Origin: Verrucomicrobiales bacterium
GTDB taxonomy: Bacteria > Verrucomicrobiota > Verrucomicrobiia > Limisphaerales > J093
Assembly: GCA_015075445.1 (NCBI GenBank)
Contig: JABTUJ010000007.1
Coordinates: forward strand, 140,453 to 204,452
Reading direction: 5' to 3'
DNA: 64,000 nt
Positions 36,121 to 44,717 of this stretch are shown here, one piece after another. The notes below the pieces were generated by a model. It saw only the letters and a program-made list of their open reading frames with translations. It was not told where the DNA came from and did not search any database. Position numbers and translations under genes: made by a program. Every line of letters begins with the position of its first letter. Positions within the stretch are counted from its first letter, which is position 1.

Positions 36121-36197
36121 GAAGCTCAAAATTCAAAATTCAAAATTCAAAGCTCAGAATTCAAAGTTCAAAGTTCAAAGTTCAAAGTTCAAAGTTC
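36121..36197. repeat. Heptanucleotide tandem array (AAARTTC type)
   Basis: Eleven consecutive 7-base units, mostly AAAATTC and AAAGTTC with variants GAAGCTC, AAAGCTC and AGAATTC, form an AT-rich island in GC-rich DNA. It lies in the 300-base gene-free stretch 36060-36359 upstream of the DUF418 gene; nothing else is seen there. In the plus strand it would read as repeated KFKVQSS, but no real gene uses that frame. Confidence 0.9.
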
Positions 36198-36359
36198 AAG
36201 GGAAGTGCCAGGATAATGGGGGGGAAGTCTGGTTCCATACTGGCCGGCCTGCGGGGCTTGGGAGTCCCTCCACCGATTACGAACGCCGGGGATTCCTCCG
36301 AACGCGCTCTGCCTGCCCGACGCCTTGGGGGTCCGAAGCGTGCGGCGAGAGCCCGCGAC

Positions 36360-37508
36360 TCACGTCGCACTCGCGTTGCCGAAGATGTAAACCCGGCGGT
36401 CCGTGCAGGGCACGTACAGGCGCCCATCCGGCCCAAACGACGGACGCGCCTGAAACGACCGTTCGACCTCGAACCCGACGCGACCTGAACCGGTCTTGCC
36501 AACGACGTTCAGCCGCCCGCCCGGATCCCCCACATAGAACCCGCCGTCGCCATCACACACGCCGCCCGCCAGAAAGTAGTCGGCCCCGCAGTCGAGGCGG
36601 AAGCTCAACTCGCCGTCCGTCGAGACCGCGCTTACCCCGCCACCGAGGTCGGGCAGGAGGAGCCCGCCATCCGCCCGCAACGCCGGCGTCGCCTGCACGG
36701 CGTGGGCGAGGGGACAAGCCCACAACACCCGCCCCGCGTCGATGGACCAGGCCACCAGCCGGGCTTCACGATCCCGGTTGCAGAGGGCATACACCACGCC
36801 CCGGACCGCATCGATGATCGGGGCCGCCGCCACGACGGCGCGGCGCGCGCCACGGCTGCCGGCCGGTTCGGTGTGCAGCACCCGTTCGCCGCCGGTGGCC
36901 GTCATTTCGATCAGCTCAATGCCTCGCGCGTCCACCGCCCGCAGGCCATAGCAGACCTGGCCTGAACCCGCGGTGGCCGCGGCCGACCCCGGCGATGCGC
37001 CGGCGTCCCAAGTGAACCGTGCCTCCCCCGTCCCGGCGTCGAGCGCCAGGAACCGTCCTCCCCAACTACTCAGCACGACCGCCTGCGCCCCCGGGAGGAA
37101 GAGCAGATCCGACAGCACCCGGGGATCGCTCCGGGTCGACAGCGAACGTTGCCACACGGTCATGCCGGTGGCGGTGTCGAGCGCCCGGGCTTCGCCGGCA
37201 TGGGAGGCCACGTACAGACGCGGTTCGTGGGGGTGAACTACCGGCGTGGCCGAAATGCCTCCTTCGAGACGGGTGCGCCAGAGTCGCTTGCCGTCGGGCG
37301 CGAACGCCTGCACGCCGCCCGCCATGTCCGCCACGAACGCCCGGCCTTCGGCGTCGAACACGACCGACGCCTGGACCGCCCCGGTAGCTTCGAGTCGGCC
37401 GGCGGGTGAGGACGCGAGCCGGACGGGTTGGGGCCAGAGCCCCGCGCGGGTGCCATCACCGCCCGCCGCGCGCCACACCTTCGCTTCCGCAAAGTTCGAG
37501 CTTGGCAT
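36360..37508 (-). CDS. PQQ-like beta-propeller protein
   Basis: A 382-residue protein built of pyrrolo-quinoline-quinone-enzyme-like propeller blades: repeated motifs of the form GRAFVADMAGGVQAFAPDG, LYVASHAGEARALDTATG, FLALDAGTGEARFTW and GLLLPDLGGGVSAVSTDG. There is no signal peptide and no dehydrogenase catalytic motif, so it is more likely a scaffold or binding protein than a PQQ enzyme. I chose the ATG at 37508 over the TTG at 37517. It starts just past the stop of the DUF362 gene, so the two are co-transcribed and may act together. Confidence 0.82.
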   Translation of the reverse strand: MPSSNFAEAKVWRAAGGDGTRAGLWPQPVRLASSPAGRLEATGAVQASVVFDAEGRAFVADMAGGVQAFAPDGKRLWRTRLEGGISATPVVHPHEPRLYVASHAGEARALDTATGMTVWQRSLSTRSDPRVLSDLLFLPGAQAVVLSSWGGRFLALDAGTGEARFTWDAGASPGSAAATAGSGQVCYGLRAVDARGIELIEMTATGGERVLHTEPAGSRGARRAVVAAAPIIDAVRGVVYALCNRDREARLVAWSIDAGRVLWACPLAHAVQATPALRADGGLLLPDLGGGVSAVSTDGELSFRLDCGADYFLAGGVCDGDGGFYVGDPGGRLNVVGKTGSGRVGFEVERSFQARPSFGPDGRLYVPCTDRRVYIFGNASAT

Positions 37509-37513
37509 GACCG

Positions 37514-38749
37514 TCAACCGGCCAGACGCCGGTAAGTCGGTTGAAACTCGAACCGCGCCGCCTCGAGGCTCAGGCCGGCGGTCTCGAGTTCCTTCAGGCG
37601 GTTTTCACCCAACCCCCGGCGTCGCGCCAGGGCCAGGTGGTTTGAGCCGTTCACGAACGGCCACGTCCGGTCGGGTGCATCCGGCTCGAATCCCATAACC
37701 GCGGCCGCCACGGCGTCCGTGCAGACCGGGTTGCGGCCCGCAATCAGCAGGCCGGGGCGGGTGACGGACACCATCGAGCCCAGCCACCAACCTTCCGCAG
37801 TCTGAATCGTGCTGATGGCGTCGATCACGACGAGGTCCAGGGGAAACGCCGCCGCCAGGTCCACGATGAAGCGGGGCACGTTGAACCCGTGATCCCCTTC
37901 GACCGATCGCCCCGTGAACGAACTCACGGAGGTGCGCGGGCGATGCGTGCAGTTGTGCATCGTGCTGCTCCGGTACCCCATCGCGGCTTCGTCCGGTTCC
38001 GCCTGGAGATCGTCGCCGTACAGGCTGCTGGGCGGGACCCCGAACAGGTTCTTCAGCCCGCCCGTGACGCCCCCCGAGACGTGGCTCTTTAACTTGGTCA
38101 ACGACACCCGCACGTCGGTGTCCACGTAAGTCCGGTTCACCTCCCACGCCCGGGCCAGCTCACCGCCACCCGGGACCGGGACCAGCGCGTAGTCGCGATG
38201 CCGACCGCGGTTGCGTGTGTTTTCGAATCGGGCCCGCTGGTCCATCACGCGGTTGAACTCGGCCAGCTTGAAGCCATACCCCTCGAAGGCGTCCGCCTCA
38301 ATCGAGACAAACGGCAACTGATCACAGAACACCACCGCCCGCGCGCCATACTCGACGAGCAAGCTGCCCAGAGCTTGCGCTACCACCGGATGCACCGTGA
38401 CGGTCAACCAAAGCGGCACGCCGGCCACATCCTCCGCCGAGGTGTTCACCAGATTCACCTTCACCGTGACATGCGTGCCCTTGACCAACGGCCGCACGTC
38501 GCCCAGTTCATCGAACATCCGCCCCAGCACGCGGCGCACCGCCGCGAATTCATAACGCGGACAGAGGCCCAGCCCCGTCACCGACCGCGGCACCCGGGAC
38601 GCCGACGCAGCCTGCGCAAAGACCGTCGGCGGTTGTGCGAAGGGGAGCGCGACGGCGGAAGCGGCGGTGGCCTTGAGGAAATCGCGTCGCGTCAGTATCC
38701 CGCCCGGACAACGGGGTGCGTGCCTGGCCAATAGCGGTTTCTGTTTCAT
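37514..38749 (-). CDS. Tat-exported DUF362 protein
   Basis: A 411-residue protein with a twin-arginine leader (TRRDFLKATAASAVA, about 20-34). The DUF362 core has VKVNLVN, HPVVAQALGSLLVEYGA, DVRVSLTKLKSHVSGGVTGGLKNLFG (cited in parts) and AGRNPVCTDAVAAAVMGFEPD, the conserved basic and acidic residues of a family related to ferredoxin-like maturation proteins. The biochemical role is unknown. It is followed by the propeller gene and lies 99 bases downstream of the spermidine-synthase-like gene. A decayed relative is present at 10313-10845. Confidence 0.85.
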   Translation of the reverse strand: MKQKPLLARHAPRCPGGILTRRDFLKATAASAVALPFAQPPTVFAQAASASRVPRSVTGLGLCPRYEFAAVRRVLGRMFDELGDVRPLVKGTHVTVKVNLVNTSAEDVAGVPLWLTVTVHPVVAQALGSLLVEYGARAVVFCDQLPFVSIEADAFEGYGFKLAEFNRVMDQRARFENTRNRGRHRDYALVPVPGGGELARAWEVNRTYVDTDVRVSLTKLKSHVSGGVTGGLKNLFGVPPSSLYGDDLQAEPDEAAMGYRSSTMHNCTHRPRTSVSSFTGRSVEGDHGFNVPRFIVDLAAAFPLDLVVIDAISTIQTAEGWWLGSMVSVTRPGLLIAGRNPVCTDAVAAAVMGFEPDAPDRTWPFVNGSNHLALARRRGLGENRLKELETAGLSLEAARFEFQPTYRRLAG

Positions 38750-38848
38750 GGCTTCCGGTGCGTAATCAACGCCCGTACCCGGCTTTCGTCAATGGGCGCG
38801 CAGCGGTCAGCCGGAGCGCAACGGCCCGCGGAACCTGCAACACCGTCG

Positions 38849-39811
38849 TCAGCGCCGCCACGTGTCGCTCAGGAGCCCGTCCACCGGCGCGTAATCGTCG
38901 GTCAGGACCGGGCAGCGACTCGCGCTGGGCGGAGGCTCGGCCCGGAAGGCGTTGATGCGACGATAGAACGTGGGGAGCTTGACCCGGCCGGACTCGAACA
39001 CCTCCCGGCCACGTTGGCTGCGCCACTGCAGCGTCGGCGGGTCCGTCACCAGCGTCCCCAGCAGGACCACGTTCTGGCTCTCGCTGGCCGGGAAGAGGTA
39101 CACCTGCGGAAACACCGACTGCATCGTGCGATGCACCGCTCCGACAATGTCCGCCCGCCACCCGGTCAACGAGCCCATGACGTTGTACGCCACCACGCCG
39201 TTGGTGGTCAGCCGATCCCGCACCAGCGTGAAGAACTCCCGCGTCACGAGGTGATGCGGAATGGCCGCGCCGTAGCGACCCTGCGTGTACGCGTCGAGCA
39301 GGATCGCCCCATAGCGGTCCTGGCTCCGGCGGAGGAACTGGCGGCCGTCCTCGACGAAGATGCGCTGGCGCGGGCCCGGCCGGTAACCGAAATACCCCTC
39401 GGCCACTTGCCGGACCGCCGCGTCTACCTCCACCGTGTCCACGGCCACGTCCGGACAGTAGTGGCTGTAGAGGCGCTGCGCGCTGCCGCCCCCGAGGCCG
39501 ATCATCAGCACCCGGTTGAGTTCGGGGTTCCACAGCCAGGGCATGAAAAAGTACTCGATGTACTCGAAATGCCCCTCGAGCGGGTTGGCCAGCGACATCC
39601 GCGTCTCTTCCGCCCGGTCGAACAGCAGCGTGCGAACCCCCGCCCCGTCCACCACGCGGATGCGATGATAGGCCGAGGTCGTCTCGAACACCGTGCCCCC
39701 GTGCAGACCGAAGCCGGCGGCCAGACCGAGGACAAGCGCCGCAAGCCGCTGTCGCCCGCCGCGACAGGGCAGGGGAGGGGAACACGAAATCGTGCCAGCG
39801 AAGGGTCTCAT
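38849..39811 (-). CDS. Spermidine-synthase-like protein (soluble half of a split protein)
   Basis: A 320-residue protein with one N-terminal hydrophobic helix (RLAALVLGLAAGFGL, about 20-35) and a Rossmann methyltransferase-like spermidine synthase domain: TSAYHRIRVVDG, VLMIGLGGGSAQRLY (SAM-type glycine loop), DTVEVDAAV and ILLDAYTQGRYGAAIP. In many bacteria this domain is fused behind a membrane domain as one protein; here that domain is the separate upstream gene, overlapping by 4 bases (ATGA). The G-rich 13-mer falls near the start (encoding PLPCRGG on this strand). Polyamine synthesis is only the family label; these fused proteins may have other substrates. Confidence 0.8.
   Translation of the reverse strand: MRPFAGTISCSPPLPCRGGRQRLAALVLGLAAGFGLHGGTVFETTSAYHRIRVVDGAGVRTLLFDRAEETRMSLANPLEGHFEYIEYFFMPWLWNPELNRVLMIGLGGGSAQRLYSHYCPDVAVDTVEVDAAVRQVAEGYFGYRPGPRQRIFVEDGRQFLRRSQDRYGAILLDAYTQGRYGAAIPHHLVTREFFTLVRDRLTTNGVVAYNVMGSLTGWRADIVGAVHRTMQSVFPQVYLFPASESQNVVLLGTLVTDPPTLQWRSQRGREVFESGRVKLPTFYRRINAFRAEPPPSASRCPVLTDDYAPVDGLLSDTWRR
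39768..39780 (+). repeat. G-rich 13-mer, copy 2
   Basis: GGCAGGGGAGGGG lies in the first codons of the spermidine-synthase-like gene, exactly where its membrane half has been split off. Confidence 0.5.
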
Positions 39812-40458
39812 TGTCTTTCAGCCGCAACTTCGGAGGAAGGCGGTGCCAACCCGCGATCCAGCCACCAACAAAGCCCTGCCAGCACCAGAATCAAGCCGCC
39901 CATCGTCAGGAAGATGCTCGAGAGCCTCATCACTTCGATCAGGACATAGCCGGCCACGAACACGCCGGCGATGCTCCCCACGGTGCTCCAGGCAATGATC
40001 TGGCCGCTGAGCCGGCCAATCTGGCCAAGCCGCCGGGCGCACATCCGAATCAGGTAAGGCGGCAACATCGCCAGCACCAGGCAGGGCAACAGGAAGATCA
40101 CGGCGCTGCCCAACGCGGGATCCAGCTTCTGCCACACCAGCGGAACGGGTTCACCCGACGGGTGGCGCATCACGATGGCTTCGAGCACCGGCGGGGCGTA
40201 CCAGGGCACCGCCAGCACGGCCACGCCGGTGGGCACCAGCAGCCCCACCAGCCGGCGCAGCCGCTGCCAGCGGTCGGCCAGCGCGCCCCCGACATAGTAC
40301 CCCGCCGCCAGGGCGATCATCACCACGCCGATCTGGCTGACCCACACGTAGAATGTTCCGCCGAATTCACCCGCCAGGTAACGTGCCCCGACAATCTCCA
40401 GGACCATTACGATGAACCCGCCCGTGAACACCAGCAGAGCTGCCGCCGCGCTCCCCAT
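39808..40458 (-). CDS. Membrane half of a spermidine-synthase-like protein
   Basis: A 216-residue protein with about six or seven hydrophobic helices and typical features of the membrane domain of fused spermidine-synthase-like proteins: GFIVMVLEIVGARYLAGEFG at the first helix, VSQIGVVMIALAAGYYVGGALADR, then LPCLVLAMLPPYLIRMC and IIAWSTVGSIAGVFVAGYVLI. The ATG at 40458 is chosen because upstream sequence belongs to the YjbQ gene in another frame. The stop overlaps the ATG of the soluble half. It follows the YjbQ gene after 5 bases. Confidence 0.82.
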   Translation of the reverse strand: MGSAAAALLVFTGGFIVMVLEIVGARYLAGEFGGTFYVWVSQIGVVMIALAAGYYVGGALADRWQRLRRLVGLLVPTGVAVLAVPWYAPPVLEAIVMRHPSGEPVPLVWQKLDPALGSAVIFLLPCLVLAMLPPYLIRMCARRLGQIGRLSGQIIAWSTVGSIAGVFVAGYVLIEVMRLSSIFLTMGGLILVLAGLCWWLDRGLAPPSSEVAAERQ

Positions 40459-40463
40459 ACCCG

Positions 40464-40883
40464 CTACTCCCCAATGATTTTGACCAGCACGCGCTTCCGG
40501 CGGTTCCCATCGAATTCGCCGTAGAAGATCTGCTCCCAGGGGCCAAAATCGAGCTCCCCCCGGGTGATGGCCACGACGACCTCGCGTCCCATGACCTGCC
40601 GCTTGAGGTGGGCATCGGCGTTGTCCTCGCCGGTGCGGTTGTGGTGGTACTGCGAAGTCGGTGCGTGGGGGGCGAGCCGTTCGAGCCACACCTCGTAGTC
40701 ATGGAGCAGCCCGTCCTCGGCATCGTTGATAAACACTGAGGCGGTGATGTGCATGGCGTTCACCAGGCAGAGCCCCTCGCGCACCCCGCTGCGTCGCACC
40801 AGTTCCGCCACCGTTGGCGTGATGTTCACGAAGCCCCGACGCCCGGGGACCTCGAACCAGAGATGTTCCGTGAGGCTTTTCAC
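40464..40883 (-). CDS. YjbQ/UPF0047 family protein
   Basis: A 139-residue protein of the YjbQ family (secondary thiamine-phosphate synthase-like). The GTG at 40883 gives the canonical start [21 protein letters not shown] and normal length. The conserved metal-site and core motifs are present: [36 protein letters not shown] and [16 protein letters not shown]. YjbQ can replace thiamine-phosphate synthase in E. coli when overproduced; its normal role is not settled. It leads the minus-strand group YjbQ, membrane half, synthase half, DUF362 and propeller. Confidence 0.9.
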   Translation of the reverse strand: MKSLTEHLWFEVPGRRGFVNITPTVAELVRRSGVREGLCLVNAMHITASVFINDAEDGLLHDYEVWLERLAPHAPTSQYHHNRTGEDNADAHLKRQVMGREVVVAITRGELDFGPWEQIFYGEFDGNRRKRVLVKIIGE

Positions 40884-40923
40884 AACGTCGGTATGCCGGG
40901 AACCGCGCCCCACGACAAGCCTT

Positions 40924-40981
40924 CCCAAGGGGTCAGTTCTTGACTTTGTAATATGACAAAGTCAAGAACTGACCCCTTGGG
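40924..40981. repeat. Perfect 26-bp REP-like hairpin
   Basis: The arms 40924-40949 and 40956-40981 are perfect inverted copies (core GGGGTCAGTTCTTGAC) separated by AATATG. A third, partial copy (GAACTGACCCCT) lies at 41024-41035, at the stop of the thioesterase gene. The element sits between the thioesterase and YjbQ genes. Such hairpins are typical substrates of REP-associated tyrosine transposases; no transposase is in the window. It may also end transcription. Confidence 0.85.
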
Positions 40982-41019
40982 AGAAACCAGGGCAAGGACG
41001 GCTGGCGGTTTGGAGCAGA

Positions 41020-41520
41020 TTATGAACTGACCCCTCTGGTTAGCCGGCGCAGGAGTTCCTTGCGCGCGGCGACACGCAGGCGGGCGTTCTCGAAGCGGCG
41101 CAACTCGTCCGGGGTTTCGGGATGGATCGGTGGGATGGGGGTGGGTTTCTCGCGTCGGTCGAGTGCGACGAACGTGAGGTAGGCGGTGGTGGCCCGAACG
41201 CGTTCGCCGGTGTAGGGGCATTCCTTCAAGACCTGGACGCCGACCTCCATGGAGGTGCGGCCCACGTAGTTGGCCGACGAGCGGAGCAGGACGTGATCGC
41301 CAATGTGGCAGGGGGCCAGGAAGGAGAGACGGTCGATGCTCACCGTGACCACCTTCCGGCCGCAGTGCCGCTGCGCCACCATCGCCGCGACCATGTCGAT
41401 CCAGGACATGATCGTGCCCCCGAACGCGATGCCGAGGTCGTTCGCATGCTGGGGCATGACGATGTAACGCGCCTCGACGGCGCTGTCGCGCGGAGTCCGG
41501 GTTCGGGCGCGGCGGCTCAC
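41020..41520 (-). CDS. Acyl-CoA thioesterase, hotdog fold
   Basis: A 166-residue YciA/BACH-type thioesterase that hydrolyses acyl-CoA. The signature is PQHANDLGIAFGGTIMSWID (about 23-42), with the catalytic Asn/Asp region and the hotdog helix MVAAMVAQRHC. The core continues through VVTVSIDRLSFLAPCHIGD and ends in a basic C-terminus. It lies 28 bases downstream of the ACT-domain gene and shares strand and spacing with that gene and paaK, so the three are probably co-transcribed; it may limit build-up of the CoA thioester made by the ligase. Confidence 0.88.
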   Translation of the reverse strand: MSRRARTRTPRDSAVEARYIVMPQHANDLGIAFGGTIMSWIDMVAAMVAQRHCGRKVVTVSIDRLSFLAPCHIGDHVLLRSSANYVGRTSMEVGVQVLKECPYTGERVRATTAYLTFVALDRREKPTPIPPIHPETPDELRRFENARLRVAARKELLRRLTRGVSS

Positions 41521-41548
41521 GGCAAAGGAGCGAAACCGGCGAACTCGT

Positions 41549-41977
41549 TCACAGGCTCAGCATCTCTTCCTCGGAGAGAAGGTGGAGGCCGCGGTCGGTG
41601 AGCAGCCGGCGGGCACGTTCGAGTTCGGGCACTTCGAGCAGGAGGATGGCGCGGTGGTTGAAGACGAAGCCGGAGACGTTGGCCAGGCTGATCGAGTCGC
41701 CCGCGAGAATCGCGGCCACCTGGTGCAGGCCGCCCGGTCGATCCTCGACTTCGACGGCGAGCACCTCGACACGCGACACGGTGACGTCGTGCTGCTTGAG
41801 CCACTCGAACGCGAGGTCGGTCTTGTCCACGAGGAACCGGATGACGCCGAACTTCTGGACGTCGGCGATGCCCACCCAGTGGATGTTCACGCCGGCGTCG
41901 GCAAGCTGGCGGGTGACACGCGCGAGCTGGTCGGGTTTGTTTTCGGCAAAGACTGCCAGGAGTTGAACCGGCTTCAT
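41549..41977 (-). CDS. Tandem ACT-domain protein
   Basis: A 142-residue protein with two ACT regulatory domains: the first begins QLLAVFAENKPDQLARVTRQ, the second EVLAVEVEDRPGGLHQVAAI. ACT domains bind amino acids or small aromatic ligands. There is no catalytic domain. Genes of this type often accompany phenylacetate-CoA ligase, and here it starts 42 bases after paaK on the same strand. I infer it senses an aromatic ligand or the amino acid from which it derives. Confidence 0.88.
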   Translation of the reverse strand: MKPVQLLAVFAENKPDQLARVTRQLADAGVNIHWVGIADVQKFGVIRFLVDKTDLAFEWLKQHDVTVSRVEVLAVEVEDRPGGLHQVAAILAGDSISLANVSGFVFNHRAILLLEVPELERARRLLTDRGLHLLSEEEMLSL

Positions 41978-42019
41978 AACAGGAGATGCGTTGCGGCGGT
42001 GCCTGCGGCGTCGGAAGGC

Positions 42020-43312
42020 TCAGAGGACCCGTTCGTCCACGACCCGTTTGGCCTTGCCCTCGCTCACGGGCAGCGTGCCCGGTGCGGACAGCTCGACCTT
42101 GGGCTTGACGAGGATCTCGGCGCGCAGCTTCTCGACGACCCGTTCCTCGAGGCGGACGAGGTTCTCGACCCGGCCGTCGAAACCGCTGGCGGCGAACTCC
42201 ACCTTCACGGTCAGCTCATCCAGACCCCGCAGGTGGATGAGATAGTTGCTGCCGAGCTCAGGGATGCTCATGAGCACCCGCTCGATCTGCTGCGGGTAGA
42301 GGTTCACGCCGCGCACGACCAGCATGTCGTCCGACCGCCCCGTGATGCGGGCGAGGCGGCGGTGGGTGCGGCCGCAAGGGCAGGGGGCGGGGATGACAGA
42401 CGTGAGGTCGCGGGTGCGGTAGCGGAGCAGGGGCATGGCCTCGCGGGTGAGGCTGGTCAGGACGAGTTCGCCGCGCTCACCGTCGGCGAGCGGGACGCCG
42501 GTCACGGGGTCGATGATCTCGAGGAGATACTGGTCTTCCCAGAGGTGGAGCCCGGACTTGTGTTCGCACTCGAAGGCGACGCCGGGGCCATTCATCTCAG
42601 ACAAGCCGTAGGAGTTGTAGGCATCGATGCCCAGGGCTTCCTCGATCTTGCGGCGGGTTTCCTCGGAGTGGGCTTCGGCGCCGACCAGGCCCTTGCGCAG
42701 GGCGAGGTCTTTGCGGGGATCGAGGCCGCGCTTGCGGATGAACTCGGCCAGGTACAGGGCGTAGCTCGGGGTGGTGTGAAAGACGGTGGTGCGGAAGTCC
42801 TGCATCAACATCAACTGCCGCTCCGAGTTGCCGGGGCCGGCCGGGATGACGAGCATGCCGACCTTCTCGGCCCCGTAATGGAGGACGAGCGCGCCGGTGA
42901 AGAGCCCGTAGGTCATCATGTTCTGGAGGACATCCTCGGCGGTGCAACCGGTCATGACCAGGCAGCGGGCGATGAGTTCGGCGGCCTGATCGACGTCCCG
43001 GCGGGAAAAGAACAGGGCTTTGGGCTTGCCGGTGGTGCCGCTGGACGTGTGCAGACGGGTCACCTGCTGCCGGGGGATGGCCAGCAGGCCGTCCGGGTAG
43101 TTCGCCCGCAGATCGGCGTTGGTGGTGAACGGCAGGCGCCGGGCGTCCGCGAGGGACCGGATGTCGTCCGGGCTGACCCCCGCCTCCGCCAATGCCTGGC
43201 GGTAGAAGGGCACGGTCGTTGCCACGCGTCTCACCACCTCCTGCAGACGCCGCAACTGGAGAGCCTCCAGTTCGGGCCGGGGCATTGTCTCGATTTCAGC
43301 TTGCCAATACAT
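42020..43312 (-). CDS. paaK: Phenylacetate-CoA ligase
   Basis: A 430-residue adenylate-forming enzyme that activates phenylacetate (or a related aryl acid such as indoleacetate) with ATP and CoA. Motifs: P-loop-like HTSSGTTGKPKALFFSRRD (about 88-106), MMTYGLFTGALVLHYGAE, the AMP-binding YGLSEMNGPGVAFEC, and the C-terminal RTRDLTSVIPAPCPCGRTHRR and ITGRSDDMLVVRGVNLYP. Length and motif order are those of PaaK. No ring-oxygenase genes (paaABCDE) follow. Instead an ACT protein and a thioesterase do, so it may serve aromatic-acid salvage or fermentation rather than aerobic phenylacetate breakdown. Confidence 0.93.
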   Translation of the reverse strand: MYWQAEIETMPRPELEALQLRRLQEVVRRVATTVPFYRQALAEAGVSPDDIRSLADARRLPFTTNADLRANYPDGLLAIPRQQVTRLHTSSGTTGKPKALFFSRRDVDQAAELIARCLVMTGCTAEDVLQNMMTYGLFTGALVLHYGAEKVGMLVIPAGPGNSERQLMLMQDFRTTVFHTTPSYALYLAEFIRKRGLDPRKDLALRKGLVGAEAHSEETRRKIEEALGIDAYNSYGLSEMNGPGVAFECEHKSGLHLWEDQYLLEIIDPVTGVPLADGERGELVLTSLTREAMPLLRYRTRDLTSVIPAPCPCGRTHRRLARITGRSDDMLVVRGVNLYPQQIERVLMSIPELGSNYLIHLRGLDELTVKVEFAASGFDGRVENLVRLEERVVEKLRAEILVKPKVELSAPGTLPVSEGKAKRVVDERVL

Positions 43313-43449
43313 GAGCAGTCCTCACCTCCCGGCGCGGTCCTGCCGTCACGCGAGACGGCCGTCGGAACCCGCGGACCGGGGCAGGGAGGCGGCGGACTTT
43401 TAAGCCGATTGGCGGGCGGAAGGAAAGCGGAATGTTGTCTTCGGTCCTG

Positions 43450-44694
43450 TCAAAGCCGGAGGAAGAGGTTGCGTCGGTACAGAAACCGGCAGAAACCCAC
43501 CGCGATGCCGAGGGTGAGGACGGCGATCAAGGCTTCACCAGCGCCGGGGGTGAGGGTGGCGTCGAGCCACTTCGCGACGCTGCCGCCGGCGAGCCTTTCG
43601 GCGACGGACTCGTAATCGACCAGCGCGTTGCCGACGTACACGGTGATGGGGTTCATGCCGATCCAGATGAACGGCGCGGCCCACTTCTCCCAGCGGCAGA
43701 TCTCGATGACGTAATAGAATCCGGCCAGGAGCCAGGCGCTGTAGCCGGCGGCCACCAACACGTACGACGAGGTCCAGATCTTCTTGATGACCGGGAACTG
43801 GAGATGCCAAAGCCAACCCAAGGCCACCGCGACCGCCCCGGCGCCGAGCAGCCATAGCACCTTCTGTCCGTCCCGCCAGCGCGCGTCCTGCAGGAGCAGG
43901 CCCGCGAAGACGCCGAGCAGGCAGGTGCCGATGGCCGGTAAGGTGCTCAGCAGGCCTTCCGGATCCCAGGTACCGTCCCACTTGTGGCCCGGCAGCCAGC
44001 GCTGATCCACGTAGTGCGCCAGGTTAACCCCCGGGAGGAACACGCCCCGCACCCGGTTGGTGCTGTCCAGGTTGAGTTGCTCGACGTGGTCGAAGCCGGT
44101 GGCGCGCCAGACCGGTTGCGTGCCGCCCGGTTCGGGTCGGACGTCTGGGAAGGGCACCCAGGTGAGGAGCGCCCAGTACCCGACGAGCAGCCCGGCGGTG
44201 ATCGCCGCGAGCGTCCGGGGCTTAAACAGGCAGAAGCAGAGTCCGGCGACGCAGTAGCAGAGGGCAATGCGCTGGAGCACACCCAGCAGGCGGATCTCGG
44301 GCCATTCCTTGGCGAAGCCTCCGTAGTAGAACACCCCGAGCGCGTAGAGCAGGAGGCTCCGTCGGCACACCCGGCGCAGCGCGGCTCCGCGGCCGTCGCG
44401 CGCGAGGGCGCGGCCCAACGAAAACACCAGCGACACACCGACGATGAACACGAAGAGCGGGAAGATCAGGTCGTAGAAGGCGAACCCCTGCCACGACTTG
44501 TGCTCGAACTGCTCGGCCAGAAACCGGGTGACCGCGTTGTCGGTGAAGCTGTTCAGGCCATGGAGGATGGCGTCGGCGCCCAGGATCCAGAGCATGTCAA
44601 AGCCGCGCAGGGCATCGAGCGAACGCAGGCGTGGTGTAGCTTTGGGCCCCGGCGAAACGATCGGTGGCGCCGCGTTTGGGGGAGGCTGGGGCAT
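43450..44694 (-). CDS. DUF5009/NagX-like membrane acyltransferase
   Basis: A 414-residue membrane protein similar to heparan-alpha-glucosaminide N-acetyltransferase. The N-terminal block LRSLDALRGFDMLWILGAD and helix two FYDLIFPLFVFIVGVSLVFS are diagnostic; RIALCYCVAGLCFC, LPAIGTCLLGVFAGLLL and AAPFIWIGMNPITVYVGN follow. About ten helices are visible. Homologues acetylate amino sugars using cytoplasmic acetyl-CoA. It precedes an MFS transporter on the same strand, so uptake and modification of a sugar is a reasonable inference. Confidence 0.85.
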   Translation of the reverse strand: MPQPPPNAAPPIVSPGPKATPRLRSLDALRGFDMLWILGADAILHGLNSFTDNAVTRFLAEQFEHKSWQGFAFYDLIFPLFVFIVGVSLVFSLGRALARDGRGAALRRVCRRSLLLYALGVFYYGGFAKEWPEIRLLGVLQRIALCYCVAGLCFCLFKPRTLAAITAGLLVGYWALLTWVPFPDVRPEPGGTQPVWRATGFDHVEQLNLDSTNRVRGVFLPGVNLAHYVDQRWLPGHKWDGTWDPEGLLSTLPAIGTCLLGVFAGLLLQDARWRDGQKVLWLLGAGAVAVALGWLWHLQFPVIKKIWTSSYVLVAAGYSAWLLAGFYYVIEICRWEKWAAPFIWIGMNPITVYVGNALVDYESVAERLAGGSVAKWLDATLTPGAGEALIAVLTLGIAVGFCRFLYRRNLFLRL

Positions 44695-44717
44695 GGCAGC
44701 AGTTCGGGGCGGCGCGC

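Noticed and set aside
36121..36197. Possible coding repeat (KFKVQSS) or CRISPR
   Set aside because: Seven-base units without spacers, in a gene-free stretch; translated repeats are only a by-product of the array.
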